A stretch of DNA of 64,000 nt from Adiantum capillus-veneris (lineage: Eukaryota; Streptophyta; Polypodiopsida; Polypodiales; Pteridaceae), in assembly GCA_014529385.2 (NCBI GenBank), contig CM043956.1, positions 61,207,120-61,271,119 on the forward strand, read 5' to 3'. Numbering within the stretch: position 1 is the stretch's first letter; every line of letters starts with the position of its first letter. Made by a program: the position numbers and the translations under genes. The notes beneath the pieces are model-generated. The model ran no database searches, had not been told where the DNA came from, and saw only the letters and a list, made by a program, of their open reading frames with translations. Shown in pieces: positions 31,548 through 43,588 of the stretch.

Positions 31548-32385
31548 TAATTGTTCCCTAATGGGAGGGGTACAATCAACGTCCATTTTGTATTGTATCT
31601 TGTGTCACAAACTGCTGATGTGTCAAGCCACTAAAGACCGATTGGGTTAGGGCTCCGTGAGCCTAACCCTAGCCAACCTGCAGATCCCGGCCGAGGGGCC
31701 TAACCTAGAAGCAGGAGCAAAAGGAGAAGTTCTTACCTGCTTAGAGTTCCTCGCCAAGTGGCCCAAGTATTAAAGAAGGGGTTGGGATTAAATTCCTAAC
31801 TCCCACCAACTTATGGGACTCCGTCTGATGGGGCCCAAGTTCAAAAAGCAAAGCCAACACCCACACACACTCAAAACTTGCGTAAAAACCTGATGATGTG
31901 TACGGATGCCCGCGTTTCACATTGACTTGTGACTTTTCATGTACTGCTATTGAATGGCCATGGGCCTTTAAATACAACATGGGGGTCTCTTCTCTAGCAT
32001 TCTCGCAAGAGCAGAAGCAGAGCAAGACCCTCAACAATTGTAATGTGTTGAAGCAATATAAAGAAATACCGAAAGGGGTGCCAAGGTTTGGGGTCAGTGC
32101 TCTCTTGGGGGTGGATCTCTGCCATTTCGCATTTCTTGTGTCGTGCTCTCTCGTCCAACTCTATTGTTTTGAAGTGTCGAAAGTTTGTTCAGTGTGTTCT
32201 TTTTCGTTGGCACATTGTGCCATCCCGTTACACCTTGGAAAGAACATGTGCAAACGGTTAAGGGCAATCTAAGTCAACTGCATGATAATGTGATTGTTTC
32301 CCAATGGGAGTGGTATGATTAATGTTCGTTTTTATATTGTACCTTACACAGAACATGTGCAAATGGTTAAAGATGATCTAAGCTA
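31548..32385. repeat. About 90-bp tandem duplication, first copy split by a solo LTR
   Basis: 'GATAATGTAATTGTTCCCTAA..CATTTTGTATTGTATCTT' followed, after the LTR, by 'AACATGTGCAAACGGTTAAG' is repeated at 32283-32385 as 'GATAATGTGATTGTTTCCCA..' and 'AACATGTGCAAATGGTTAA'. The uninterrupted second copy shows what the first looked like before insertion. Confidence 0.75.
31603..32232 (+). mobile_element. Solo LTR of the element-F family
   Basis: The stretch starts TGTCACAAACTGC, ends CCGTTACA and matches the reverse complement of the F LTR (36772-37376) in order. Shared landmarks are 'GGCCTTTAAATA', 'CAATATAAAGAAATACC', 'AAAGGGGTGCCAAGGTTTGG' and 'TTGGCAC'. Flanks are TCTTG (left) and CCTTG (right), a 4/5 target duplication. 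No internal region is present, so it arose by LTR-LTR recombination. A 124-codon frame inside it has no domain and is not counted as a gene. Confidence 0.85.
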
Positions 32386-32548
32386 AGAGCTGCTGGATTT
32401 TCTTAATGAGGTCATTCTTGTTTTATGTTGTTCCATTCTTATGTTTTGGAAAAAATGAAAGACGTGCAAGTTTCCTCACACGAGGAGTTTGCACAATCCT
32501 CCCCAATTTTTTATGTGGGCGGATTTTAAAACCACCGTCTGCTTCATC

Positions 32549-32581
32549 TATCAAGTCGACATTCGGAAGCGTAGAGACAAA

Positions 32582-32647
<66 letters not shown>

Positions 32648-33095
32648 TTTTGAACTAATCAACCTTGGCAATGAATAATTGAATGTGTATACAATGGAGA
32701 CAAGGGGTTGCTTATATAGCAACCTCGGTAAATTGCCCTACCTAGACTTTGTCAAATAAGTAAAATAAATACTTGAAAGCTAAACTAAATAATGGGATCA
32801 CATTGGGCAGTTCACTTCAGATGCCAAAACTTTAGCACCCTCTCTGCAGCTCATAGTGGACATCAAGAGTGAGACCAAGTCGATGAAGAAGCTACCATGG
32901 ACACCCCAGCAACATTGGTAATGCGGGATATACCTCGGATTTGCTATCCTCAACTTTGTACCTGAGAATGCCATCTTGCGCCTTTTTAGAAACTTTGAAT
33001 TGTAGACCACACTAGGTCCAAGAATCCCCATTCATGAGCTGTGAACACATCATGCCCGAAATATAATACTCCTAGATAATGAACTGTGGAACACA
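32549..33095 (-). repeat. LTR-like repeat I, copy 1, with a GA tract
   Basis: It begins near TATCAAGTCGACATTCGGAA, has GA units at 32584-32645 and then 'CAATCAACCTTGGCAATG', 'TTGCTTATATAGCAACC' (TATA-like on the minus strand) and 'GGGATCACATTGGGCAGTT'. It matches 46687-46973 closely. It may be the partner LTR of that copy, with later insertions between them. Its exact right end is uncertain. Confidence 0.65.
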
Positions 33096-33286
33096 TGTCA
33101 GGTGCAACGGAATTGAAAAGGTGAATATCTAGTTTTACACTTCCACAAATTCTTCAACTTCGTTCCTTGCGTTAGTGATTCCTTTGTGCTTTAATGATGG
33201 TTCCTTTTACTTTCCGTTGAAGAGAGGGGCTGAGAGAATGCAATGGAGATGTGCAGAGGGGGAGAGAAAGAGGGAGGAGAAGAGAG
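33096..33286 (-). repeat. LTR-like repeat G, copy 1, left half
   Basis: 'TGTCAGGTGCAACGGAATTG' to 'GGAGAAGAGAG' matches 43589-43779. It is cut here by element B and resumes at 42441. The uninterrupted copy reads 'TAGAGAGCGACAC' across the insertion point, confirming the target. Confidence 0.85.
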
Positions 33287-33840
33287 TGTAACAAACTTGG
33301 ACACCCCAAGTCAAGATTCTACCGCGACACTGCAGAGATTCAATTTAAAACAGTTCACGAAAGACGACACTGTCCTAGTTCCGTGCCAAGAGGTATTGGC
33401 CCCAAAGACTGGTGCCCCTTTCGGTATTTCTATTTATATTAATCTGTGCGCAAAGTACAAGAGCCCGCAGGTGCTCACTCTCAATCTCTGCGTCCAGATG
33501 CCCAGAGAATTGAGCCCCTGAGGCTTATTTATTCTTACAAGGGAAGGCCCAAAAGCAGAGCCCCAAACGTTAACTCAAAAGATTTCAAAATTAAAGCAAA
33601 CTGTCCCCAAAGCGTACCGGCCCTAATTCAGCCAGCCCAAACGCAGCACTGTAATTTTCGAAAATCCATACACTACTACGTCAGCATGTCAGTGGAAATT
33701 GCGGAGGTCCATATGTACTGCCACGTCAGCCTGTCGTTTGACGCATTTTCCGGCGCGTTTTCCGGGGCTTGCTGTCACGTGGCATTTCTTGTCGCATGGT
33801 GTATGTGTGCTGGGGCCTACCACGTCACCAGTTTGTGACA
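33287..33840 (-). repeat. 3' LTR of element B
   Basis: 554 bp, TGTAACAAAC to TTTGTGACA, followed by TACCCCCCTCTTGAAAG (reverse of the polypurine tract). Confidence 0.93.
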
Positions 33841-34477
33841 TACCCCCCTCTTGAAAGAATTGTAATCGCCCTTGATTACGCCTGCAAAACAGACAGAGGC
33901 CATAACTTGTCCTAGTAGACACTAACTGTTATTACCGACGTACTAGACATGACACATCTAGCATTTGTACAAGACGACAGTCACATCACCGGACATCACA
34001 GAACATCACTTGACATAACATGACAAATCACATACAAATTCATTCCAAATCTCAGACCATGACCAATCGGCACCGTATTTAGTAATCCCATCTAGATCCA
34101 TTCCAGACCTCATGGATGCCCGATTAACTAATCCTTATTGCAATCATGTCTATAGAGATTTATGAGACTGAAATGTTGCAGTCATTTCGTCTTTAAGTTC
34201 CTGCACTCAAACAAGTCAAGTACAAATCAATCATTTTCATTTTCGGGAATTCCAGTTATAAAGTCATACAACAAAATACTACTCAGCCTTTTAGTATCCC
34301 TGAAACCCAAATGGGACATCAGTGACTCTATTCAAAATCAAGGTAATCCGTTGACAAAGGAGAGGAGTGACTCCCCTCTTGTGTAAATCCACTGCACTAG
34401 TTTCACCCTCGTTGAAGTCGGGGTTCTATCGGTGTAGACTATGCTAAAACGAATGCTTCAAGGTAAAGTTCCAAAAT

Positions 34478-35904
34478 CTAAGGAGTATCTGCTAGGTCCT
34501 CCATCCACTTCGCATCCAATGCAGGATAGTTCTTGAACTTAACCAAGAACCGCCTAATCACTTGACCTTTTATCTTTGTCTTTGTGTGCCAATATTTGTT
34601 CTGGAACGAGTATCTTCTCGCTTTTCTCCACTTCGGGTTGCTCATCTGGCTCCCTGTCTCATCGGGCACATCGCCTTTAAAAGGCTTCGATAGACTCACA
34701 TGAAATGCATCATGAATCTTCCAAGTATCGGGCAGCTTTAGTCTAAAGGAGACATCATTTATCTTTTCTTTTATCTGGAAAGGCCATAATACCTCATGCT
34801 AAGCTTTGGAAAAAGCCGCTCCTTTCCCTTTTTCTTTCTTAGGCGTGCCTTCTCAAAACGTAAGAGCACCCAATCGTCTTCCTTTAATTTCAAATCGCGA
34901 CAGTGTCGATCTACTGCCTTCTTGTGTCGTTCTTGAGATTTCGCTAAAGCCTCCCGGACCTTGGCAAATGCAGCGACTAAGTCCCTTGTGTAGTGGTCGG
35001 CTTCAAAAATTTTATTTTTTGTGCTAAGGAAGGATGGAACCCTCGGAGCACCTTCAATGATCTTAAATGGCACCTTCTCCGTCGAAGAGTGGATCGTGTT
35101 ATTGTAGGCAAATTCCACCAATGGCAAAAAAAATTCTCATTGAGTCTTCTAATCAGAAATGTAAGACTTCAATAAATCCAGTACAACTAAATTTGCAATC
35201 TCAGATTGCCCATCTGTTTGCGGGTGAAAAGATGACGAGAACTGCAACCTTGTGCCAATGTTCTCCCAAATAGCCCACCAAAACAAACTCGTGAATCGGG
35301 GATCTCTGTCGGAGACTATTGTCTCAGGCATGCCATGTAGTCTGAAAATCTGTGCAATGAACAGTCTCGCTAAATGATCCGGCTTGACTGTTTTCTTCAC
35401 TGGAATGAAGTGAGCTTGCTTGCTAAATCTGTTGATGACAGTACAAATGCCATCATGCCCACTCTGTGTCTTCGGGGGATTAAAAATGAAATCCATTGCA
35501 ATGCTTTCCCAGGGGCGGGTGGGAAAGGGGGAAGGCCGTAAGAATCCCTGTGCCTTATGCGTGTCAAATTTGACCTTCTGGCATACTAAACAACTGCGTA
35601 CAAAGTCGTCCACATCTTTCTTGAGTCTCGACCAAAAGAAGTAACGCTCCCCACCTTTCAAGGTGGTGTCGATGCCGCGGTGACCTGGAAAAAGTGGACA
35701 ATGGCACTCAATCAAAACCTTTTCCCTCAACGGCTGTGTAACGTACAACATCGTTTTCTTCATCAAGTAGCCATCCCGTATGGAATATCCCGCTACTACC
35801 TCCCCATTTTGTATTCGAGTGAATGCATCAGAAAAATCCGGATATGTGGCGTAGTGATCAACCATGTCCTCGAAGCTTCTATGATGAATGGCGGAAATAG
35901 CCAA
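34478..35904 (-). pseudogene. Integrase and chromodomain-like tail of element B
   Basis: The integrase inserts element DNA. The zinc-binding part ('GHRGIDTTLKGGERYFFWSR', 'CLVCQKVKF') and the core ('[16 protein letters not shown]', 'SDRDPRFTSLFW', 'SSFHPQTDGQSEIAN') carry the D, D and E residues in one 251-codon frame (35149-35904). The C-terminal part (34771-35127: 'VPSFLSTKNKIFEAD', '[18 protein letters not shown]') and the chromodomain-like end (34478-34699: '[20 protein letters not shown]') are in other frames, so the gene is broken. Confidence 0.9.
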
Positions 35905-36771
35905 GACTGGCTGCTTCCAGACAAAGCATCTGCCACCAAGTTCTTCTGTATTTGAACATGGACAATCTGGAAGTGAAACTGTGACAAGATGTTAGCCCAC
36001 CGCATCTGTATTTCCGAAAGCTGCTTCTGTGACAAGAAGTAGCGTAAAGTCTGATGATCAGTGAAGATTGTGAAGTTGGCTCCAAGTAGGTAATGTCCCT
36101 AGTAAGAGCATAAATCATTGCCAAAAGCTCTTTCTCATAAATTTTTGTTGTCAATTCCGGCCTTGAAAACAATCGGCTTTCGTAGGCAATGACATGGCGT
36201 TCTTGCATTAAGACCACTCCCAGACTACAACCACAAGCATCACAATATACTTCAAATGACTTTTGCAAATCCGGCAAAGTCAATACTGGTTCAGTAGTCA
36301 ATTTCTCTTTCAGTGTCTGAAAGGCACTCACCTCTGTGGGTCCCCATGAGAAAGGGACTCCTTTCTGTGTCAGAATGTGCAAAGGGGAAGCGACCTCTAC
36401 AAACTTTGGAATGAACCGCTGGTAGTAAGAACATAGTTTGCTCCATTCTTCAAATCGGGCCAATCAGGTATAGTCTCAATCTTGGCCGGGTCCATCTGTA
36501 CTCCTGCTGCTGAGACGATGTGTCCCAAAAAGTGCATCTCCGGCAAGAAAAATTCACTCTTTTTGGTATTGATAACTAACTTGTGATCTTGCAATGCCTG
36601 AAAGACCTGTAGCAAATGGTGTCTATGTTCTGCTTTATCCTTGGAGAAGACTATAATGTCATCAAAGAAGGTGCCGACAAATGATCTATGCTTTCGGAAA
36701 ATCCTATCCATCATTCGGTTGAAAGTCGTTGGAGCATTGGTAAGGCCATACAAACGGAAGCTCTCCGAAAG
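35879..36771 (-). pseudogene. RT C-terminal part and RNase H of element B
   Basis: The RT palm 'FVGTFFDDIIVFSKDKAEHR' and 'HFLGHIVSAAGVQMDPAKIE' lie in 36397-36771. RNase H ('SFEVYCDACGCSLGVVLMQ', 'TTKIYEKELLAMIYAL') lies in 35879-36463. The RT is cut at 36771/36772 by element F and continues at 39139. Frame changes near 36420 and 36090 show decay. Confidence 0.88.
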
Positions 36772-39138
36772 TGTCACAAGACGGGCACCACGTGCCAATA
36801 GAAAAGAACAGACTGAATAGACTTTTAGCACTTCAATAACAATTGAACTGAGAGAGAGAGATGAAACGCGACACGGAGTGGCGGAATTCCACCCTAGAGA
36901 GTATTGGCCCCAAACCTTGGCACCCCTTTAGGTATTTCTTTATATTGCAGCAACACAGTACAAGCCGGTACTCCAGACTCTGCACCTTCTCTAGGAAGCA
37001 TGCCAGAGAATGAGCCCATGGACTCATATTTAAAGGCCCTAGGCCCCAAAGCAGTTTACAGTAAAAAGCCTTCAAACTCAAAAGCATATGGTCCAAAAGC
37101 GAAGCCAAAAAGCTGCCAGCGTAAATCATGGAAATCCGTACGGTCCTGCCACGTCAGCACTGCCAACGTAAAAAGCGGAAATCCGTACAGTTCTGCCACG
37201 TCAGCAGTGAGCGGAATTTTGGGAAATCTGTACAATCTGCCACATCAGCAGGCCGGCGGAAATCTGCTGCTTTCTTCTTTTGTTGCTTCTGCTTCTTCTA
37301 GGGTTTAGGCCCCTCGGTCGGCATCTGCAAGTTGGCTCCATTCTACAGGGCTTTGACACTTCGTCAGTTTGCTACAAAAAGGCCGTCTTGAAAGAGAGTA
37401 ATCGTCCGCGATTACAGTATATTTGCAAAACAACTCAAGTAAAAAATTTCCGAGGGTCATTCCGAGGGACATTCAGTTTGCTCTTTTTGTTAAGGAGTTA
37501 GCTTCTCCTTTCGGCTCTTTTGATCAAGGAGTTAGCTTCGCCTTTCGTCCAGATCGGAACTCTTGATATTCCGTGTAGTAAAATTAGCCATCACACCCAG
37601 ACCGTACTGATCTTCCACGGTTGTCTTGATGCACTAAAATTACATACCCAGGCAATCTCAACCAATTAGGAATATTCAGTGGTTGGCACATCACAATGCA
37701 ACACAAATGCTCACATATGCATGTTACAAGACATAGAAACATAGAGTCGTCGATGGACACTCCTCCCGCATAACCTAACAAGGTCTGGGCCGGGAGATAT
37801 ACAACGACTCCCTCATCACTCCTCCCGCATAACCTAAAAAGGTCCGGGCCGGGAGATATAGAGGCCTTTTACAACCAAACGCCCCCCCATACCGTAGCCT
37901 GCGTCGTTTGGAGGTGCTGAGAGTAACCATTGCTCAGACTTCTTAATACTCCTCCCGCACAACCATCCAAGTCCGGGCCGGTAGTCGCAACAACAATTAT
38001 TTTACAAGCATACAATCAAGCACTCCCCAGGCATTGGCCCACGTCATTCGTAGGTTTTTAACATACAACGGAACGCTCCCCAGGCATCGGCCTGCGTCGT
38101 TCCAAGGTTCAAACATTACCAAAACAATATTTTTCGCTTCTCCATCCGGGAGTAAAATCCTCAATCAATGAAACCAGTATTAAAACCAGAGTCATTTCAA
38201 ATCGGCACCAAAACAGGTTCAAAATAGATACCATCCATTTCAAACAAGATCACTAAACAAGTTCTCAAACAGAAGTCAAACTTAAAAAGCAATCTCGACA
38301 TTAGTCGAGCTCAAAAAGTCGACTGACTTTCCATCCTGAAACTTGCACCAAAAAATTAGGGTTAGGTTCATTCCATAAGGTTGTAGCCGAGCACAGCATG
38401 GTCCATTAGCTCTTGGACAAACAATGTTTCTTTGGCGGCGATGGTAGTCCCAAGATAGCAATCACACTAAACCTCCAAGGTCATCTGCTCGTGAAGAGAC
38501 ATCTACTGGGAGATGTCGAGAAATTTCAAGTTATAATTTGCTAGGGTTTCCATGGCAAGCATTTCAAGATACCCCTCTGCCAGAAGTTGCACTCCGAAGG
38601 AAGATGTCAGAAACCACTTTCTTGAAAGCTTGCCAAGTACTTGGAGTATGCTGTTTGGTAGCTATCAACATCTGCATGGCACTGCCTCTAAGAAAAACAA
38701 CAGCTCGAAATAAATCTTGGATCCTTCTTTGCAAGTGATCTTTTTGGCTTATGCCATGTAAGACATGAGCGGTGAAGACACGAGCGCGCCCGATGGGCGA
38801 TGAAGTAAGGGTGGGAGTGCCTAATAAGTCTGGAGTCTGAGCACGAAGCTCATCTGGTCCAAAAGCAAAGCCGAAAAGCTACCAACGTAAATCATGGAAA
38901 TCCGTACAGTCCTGTCACGTCAGCATTGCCAGCGTAAAAAGCGGAAGTCTGTACAATTCTGCCACGTCAGCAATCAGCGGAATTTTCGAAAATCCGTACA
39001 ATCTGCCACGTCAACAGGCCGGCAGAAATCTGCTGCTTTCTTCTTCTGTTGCTTCTGCTTCTTCTATTTAGGCCCCTTGACCGGCATCTGCAAGTTGGCT
39101 CCATTCTACAGTGCTTTGACACTTATCAGTTTGTTACG
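36772..39138 (-). mobile_element. Element F: short non-autonomous LTR element inside element B
   Basis: A full LTR (36772-37376, 605 bp, TG...CA) and a partial second LTR (about 38858-39138) flank some 1.5 kb without RT or integrase. GAAAG occurs on both sides (36767-36771 and 39139-39143). The last base of the right LTR is G instead of A. The interior has repeats of 'CTCCTCCCGCATAACC' with 'GGGCCGGGAGATAT' and a weak gag-like minus-strand piece ('AVVFLRGSAMQML', about 38690). It resembles a large retrotransposon derivative that needs enzymes supplied by another element. Confidence 0.85.
37759..38110. repeat. Short repeated motifs inside element F
   Basis: 'CTCCTCCCGCATAACCTAA' plus 'GGTC.GGGCCGGGAGATATA' occurs at about 37760 and 37818 and in altered form at 37950. 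'CTCCCCAGGCATTGGCC' plus 'CGTCGTTC'-like words occurs at about 38020 and 38070. These are imperfect tandem units of about 50-60 bp. Confidence 0.7.
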
Positions 39139-40295
39139 GAAAGGTTATCTTGTAGACATCTCCCGGCGCGATTCGGATTTGATGATATCCGCTTTTCAAA
39201 TCAATCCTGCTGAAACAAGAGGATCCCTGAAGTCGGTCAAGAATATCATCGATCCTTGGAATCAGAAATCTGTTCTTGATGGTGATTTTATTGAGAGCTC
39301 TGTAACAATGCACATTCTCCAAGATTCGTCTTTCTTTAATACCAACAACGCCGGAGAGCAATAGGGTGAAGTACTTGGCTGGATAAGACCCTTTTCGAGA
39401 AGGTCTTTCACTTGGTTCATGATCTCTTTATTCTGGGCTCGGCTAACACTGTAAGGTGGCTGGTTCGGTGGTGTGCTTCTAGGAATCAGATGAATGGTGT
39501 GATCCTCTGGTCCAGATGGGGCCAACTAGCCTGACAGGCCCTCAGAGAAGCAATCGGCATGAGAGTGGAGAAAATCTTGGCGTTCTTTATTAAGTTCAGA
39601 CATGCTCGTTCTGTGTTCATCATTTAACTCTTTCAAGTAGATCAAGTAAACAAAGAGATCGGATTTCATAAATTTGGAAATGGTTGAAGCCGATACAATA
39701 GGGACGGACTTGCCCTTCAGTTTTACATCAAGTACAATTTTTCGGCCCTTTTCGTTCGTCAAAGTTGCTTTCTTTGCCCGATAATCGACCACGGCGTTGT
39801 TCTTATGGTACCAAGGGACTCCTAGGAGGACGTCACAACCTTCCAAGGGCAATGCCCTAAATATCCATGACAATGCAACCGAAGTTTGCCAATGACAGTT
39901 GTAATGGCTATGTCTTGTCTGGTGTTGTTCTTATGGTACCAAGGGACTCCTAGGAGGACGTCACAACCTTTCAAGGGCAATGCCCTAAATACCCCTGACA
40001 ATGCAACCGAAGTTTGCCAATGACAGTTGTAATGGCTATGTCCCGTCCGGGTGCCGCTAGCTGGCGGTCCCATCCTGTCGGCTTTAATCTCGAGCCGCGC
40101 CGCCAATTCAGGTGAAATAAAGTTGTCCTTGGCTCCTCCATCGAAGAAAATCAGGGCTTCTTGGTCTTTCACTTTGCCCGAAGCTCGGCAAAGTTCTATA
40201 TTTTCATCAATCAGGCTTGGGTCAGCACCCATACAATCTGGTACCAGTCCTGCTTTCATCTTGCCTTTTCTGCCACGTTCCTCTGCTGCTCTCAA
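39139..40295 (-). pseudogene. Protease and RT N-terminal part of element B
   Basis: RT starts with '[20 protein letters not shown]' and '[19 protein letters not shown]', then '[16 protein letters not shown]', and is cut by element F at 39139. The protease region (39526-40295) has 'ALIFFDGGAKDNFISPELAA', with FFDGGA at the active-site position, and 'GCDVLLGVPWYHKNN'. That last segment appears twice because of a 128-bp tandem duplication. Confidence 0.85.
39796..40051. repeat. 128-bp tandem duplication in the element B protease
   Basis: 39796-39923 and 39924-40051 repeat 'GTTGTTCTTATGGTACCAAG' to 'GGCTATGTC' with few differences. 128 is not a multiple of three, so the duplication shifts the frame. 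Confidence 0.9.
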
Positions 40296-41888
40296 ACTCT
40301 CTGGCTTGTCTTCAGTCTGTTCTTGCTGTGCCTTTTTGGAGCACTTTGCGGAGATGTGCCCATGTTCCCGGCAGCCAAAACACTTCCCCTCTCTAATGTA
40401 ATTGGAAGAATGAGCCGGGGTTGAGTATCCTTTTCCTTCTTTTCTTGGGAACTCTCTCTCTTTCTACTTTCATTATTGGAGATCTGTCGAGTTCTCTGAG
40501 CCAAGATCTCATCAGTGGGGTAAGTCAAATTTCACAAATGTATCGAGAAACCCCGTTTCGCATGACCAATCAATTCTTGAAAAGAATTTGACTTTTGTTC
40601 TAGGCAGTAGTCTTGGATCTCTGTAGGGAGTCCGCAGCAAAACCGCTCAATCTGTTCCTTAAAAGAGACCTTCTTAAATGAAGAGGTCGGTAGAAAAGAG
40701 TCCCAAAATCTATCGCAATAAGTGTCCAAAGAATCTCCCTTGGTCATCCAAACATGGTTCCAAGCGGTTCGTATACCTCGTTCTTACTCCAAAGTCAGCT
40801 AAGAAGAAATAAAGAGCCTTTTGAATTTCAACAACTTGACTGGAGCTTCCTTCCTCAGAAGAAGAGTGGACCACCATGTTCGAGCATTGCCTTTAAGAAA
40901 AGATGCAGCCCTCCTAATCTTGGAGTGCTCTGAGTAGTGCCCATAGAGAAGGCTATGTCAAATTACCGAATGAAGGCCAAAGCTCTTGGAGCATCTCGGA
41001 ACCAAGAAAAGGATTCAAATTTAATCGACTGTCCCCTTCTTTGAATTCTTTTGCTTTCTTGCTTTTGTCTTCGAGGAAGTCATATTGGTTGGCTCTGTAA
41101 AAATGCTTCTTCTTTGCATAAAACATATGGTCATCGGAGTCTGAACTGTCAGAGGATGATCCTCTGTAGAACTGTCAGAAACTAGGCGAAATCTGGTTTC
41201 TTTGCCTTTTTCTTGCCCTTCCCAAAGCTTTGCTTTTTGCTTTTTCTGTCCTCCTCGCTCAAGTCAGAAGAGCTAGAAGAACTATCAAGAGAAGAAGAAG
41301 AAGAAACAGAAGAACTGCTGGGTAATCCTTTAAATGTACATGCTTCTTCTGCTTTCTCTTCCAGATGCAAAAGAAGATTGACGGCCCAAATAACCAGGGT
41401 AGTCAATCCCCTTCTTGCGTGCGCTTTTTCACTTGCTTTTTGGATTGATTGTTCGCGTCCAAAAGCTGACTAATCTGAGTCTGAACCACCTCTTGTAGTT
41501 CTTGTTCTTTAAACATCCTCGGAGAAGGAGGTCTTGATTGCCGGTTGATGGGTGGTTCGGTGGCTTTTTGCCACTGAGTGTGCACTTCTGCGATAGATTG
41601 CTGAGACAAAAATTTTGCAAAGTGAGGGTCCTTTGCAAATTTAATCATCTGACTCGTGCACTCATTAACGTGCTGTCGACGTTCCATCTCTTGAAGTTCG
41701 TACTGAGTAGGCCGAGGTGCTCGTACTCTCCCTCTGTTAATTCAGTTGAATCTTCTTCGTGATCTCCTCCCGCATCAACAGATGCAGAAGAAGTCGATTG
41801 ATTCTTTTTGGAATCCAAAAGTGTCGCGAGAAAAGGATCGGATTTCCCGGTAGCAGAGAAATCGACCGCGGCTGCACTCTGAGACCAC
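40292..41888 (-). pseudogene. Gag of element B
   Basis: Minus-strand pieces in several frames cover the N-terminus ('SGNAR/SASVDAGGDHEEDS' type, 41645-41888), 'MFKEQELQEVVQTQISQLLD' (about 41520), a Ser-rich then Lys-rich block (41182-41330) and the gag core ('FCCGLPTEIQDYCLEQKSNS', about 40640). A zinc knuckle with CFGC near 40375 follows, in a shifted frame. It is broken by many indels. Confidence 0.8.
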
Positions 41889-42440
41889 TGTAACAAACAT
41901 GGACACCCAAGTCAAGATTCTACCGCGACATCGCAGAGATTCACTTTAAAATAGTTCACAAAAGACGACACGGCCCGGCGTAGTTCCGTGCCAAGAGGTA
42001 TTGGCCCCAAAGACTGGCGCCCCTTTCGGTATTTCTTTTTATATTAATCTATGTGCAAAGTACAAGAGCCCGCGGGTGCTCACTCTCGGTCTTTGCGTCC
42101 AGATGCCCAGAGAAGTAAGCCCCTGAGGCTTATTTATTCTTACAAGCGATGCCCCAAAAGCAGAGCCCCAAAAGTTAACTCAAAAGCTTTCAAAATTAAA
42201 GCAAACTGTCCCAAAAGCTTGCCAGTGCTAGTTCAGCCAGCCCAAAAGCAGCTGCGTAATTTCCGGAAATTCGTACACTACCACGTCAGCATGTTAGCGG
42301 AAATTGCGGAGGTACGTACGTACTGCCATGTCAGCCTGGCGGTGCGTTTTCCGGCACGTTTTCCGGGGACTGCTTCCACGTGGCATTTTTTGCCGCATGG
42401 TGTGTCCGGGGACCTCCTGCCACGTCACTAGTTTGTGACA
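41889..42440 (-). repeat. 5' LTR of element B
   Basis: 552 bp, TGTAACAAAC to TTTGTGACA, followed by the GAGAG duplication. Confidence 0.93.
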
Positions 42441-42855
42441 GAGAGCGACACTGGATGGGGTCCCAACCAACCCTCTCAAGGGCCCTTCACACCGATACCT
42501 ATGTGGTATTTGCTTTAGATTGCGTAAATGGAATGTACACATACGATACCTCAATGCAGACTCTACTAACTCGAATGAAGACAATCGCCACGGTAACTCC
42601 TTAGAAAGAGGCACCTCCAGGGCTGATTTGATGCACCTTGGATCCTTCTCGATGTGGGATTGCGGATGGCCACGAAGGGTAGATCTGGGGCTGATTTGCG
42701 CTCCCGATGTGAGAGGAATGAAGGGCTAAATGCTAGTTGAAAAAAAGCAGATCTGTGACGAAAAACGGAGCAGATCTGTTGGGCAAAGCAGGGCTGAAAA
42801 CACAGATCTTGATGACGGCGATGATGGGCAACAATGGAGCACTTGATGCCGGCAA
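42441..42855 (-). repeat. LTR-like repeat G, copy 1, right half
   Basis: It resumes with GAGAGCGACAC and matches 43775-44184 to about 42855, where the copies diverge. It includes 'GGGCTGAAAACACAGATCTT'-type words that recur in copy 2. Confidence 0.8.
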
Positions 42856-43575
42856 CAAAGATAAGAGGCTCCTCTTGGGGCTTCGACTAGATTGCCGTAT
42901 GATGAAGCTCTAGATGAGTCCTTGTCTCTTCAACGAATGTGGCTGCTAATGTAGGCACACGATGCGTGCAAACTCCTGCGGTGGTTGCCTCGGATTGGAA
43001 CCCTTTGGCTCTGGATTGATGGCTACCGATTGCTAAGAAGATGCAGATGGTGTGGACCTGATGTGCTGCCAAAGATGTGTATAGATCGATGACAGTGCAA
43101 TGCCTCTTCTCGAATGATGGAATTATCCAAGAAGATGGGAGAGATGGTTCTCTAAAAAATACCAAGATTCCAAAGCCAATAGGTTGATCTAGATGGCGCC
43201 TTCCTTTGTCGTCATAGGCTACTAACAAATCTTGATATTCTCAATCAACATCTTCATATGTCCAATGCATGTCTTCAATGATGCAATCTGTCGTGTCAAA
43301 AGAAGTTATGGCTGCAAATATCCATTCTAGGATTCTTTATGTCGAGGTGGTCGAGCGCGTAAACTAAGTCAATTACTCTCTCGCAGGTGCACCACAACTG
43401 TAACCCCCAGCATACGGTGTTTGTATTTCCTACGCTCAAGGGGCACGGTCCTACGTACAATGGCAAGTCGTGCAGTTCCTCAGTGAGAGAAGCGTCCTTG
43501 GGCAAAACGCTAGAACACACAAACACTCGAAAGAAAAAAAAAAAGAGATTAGCGGATAAGTGCAAAATCTTCAAA
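42856..43575. other. Short interior between the two G repeats
   Basis: About 720 bp without a recognisable protein. If the G copies are an LTR pair, the element is a tiny non-autonomous one, because gag and pol are absent. Two 90-113-codon minus-strand frames here have no domain. Confidence 0.45.
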
Positions 43576-43587
43576 GCTCTGATACCA
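43576..43587 (-). other. Primer-binding site of repeat G
   Basis: The minus strand reads TGGTATCAGAGC, a perfect initiator-tRNA-Met PBS, one base inside the TGTCAGG edge at 43589. Confidence 0.8.
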
Positions 43588-43588
43588 A

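Larger units (their letters stand above)
33287..42440 (-). mobile_element. Element B: Ty3/gypsy retrotransposon with nested element F
   Basis: LTRs lie at 33287-33840 and 41889-42440, with a GAGAG target duplication (33282-33286 and 42441-42445). A polypurine tract adjoins the left LTR and a PBS-like TGGTCTCAGAGTGC (41874-41887) the right. The order gag, protease, RT, RNase H, integrase, chromodomain-like tail on the minus strand is that of a Ty3/gypsy chromovirus-type element. Element F (36772-39138) splits the RT. Stops and frameshifts occur in every domain. Same family as A and C. Confidence 0.93.

Noticed and set aside
31898-32272. 124-codon plus-strand frame as a gene
   Set aside because: It lies entirely within the solo LTR of the F family and its immediate flank.
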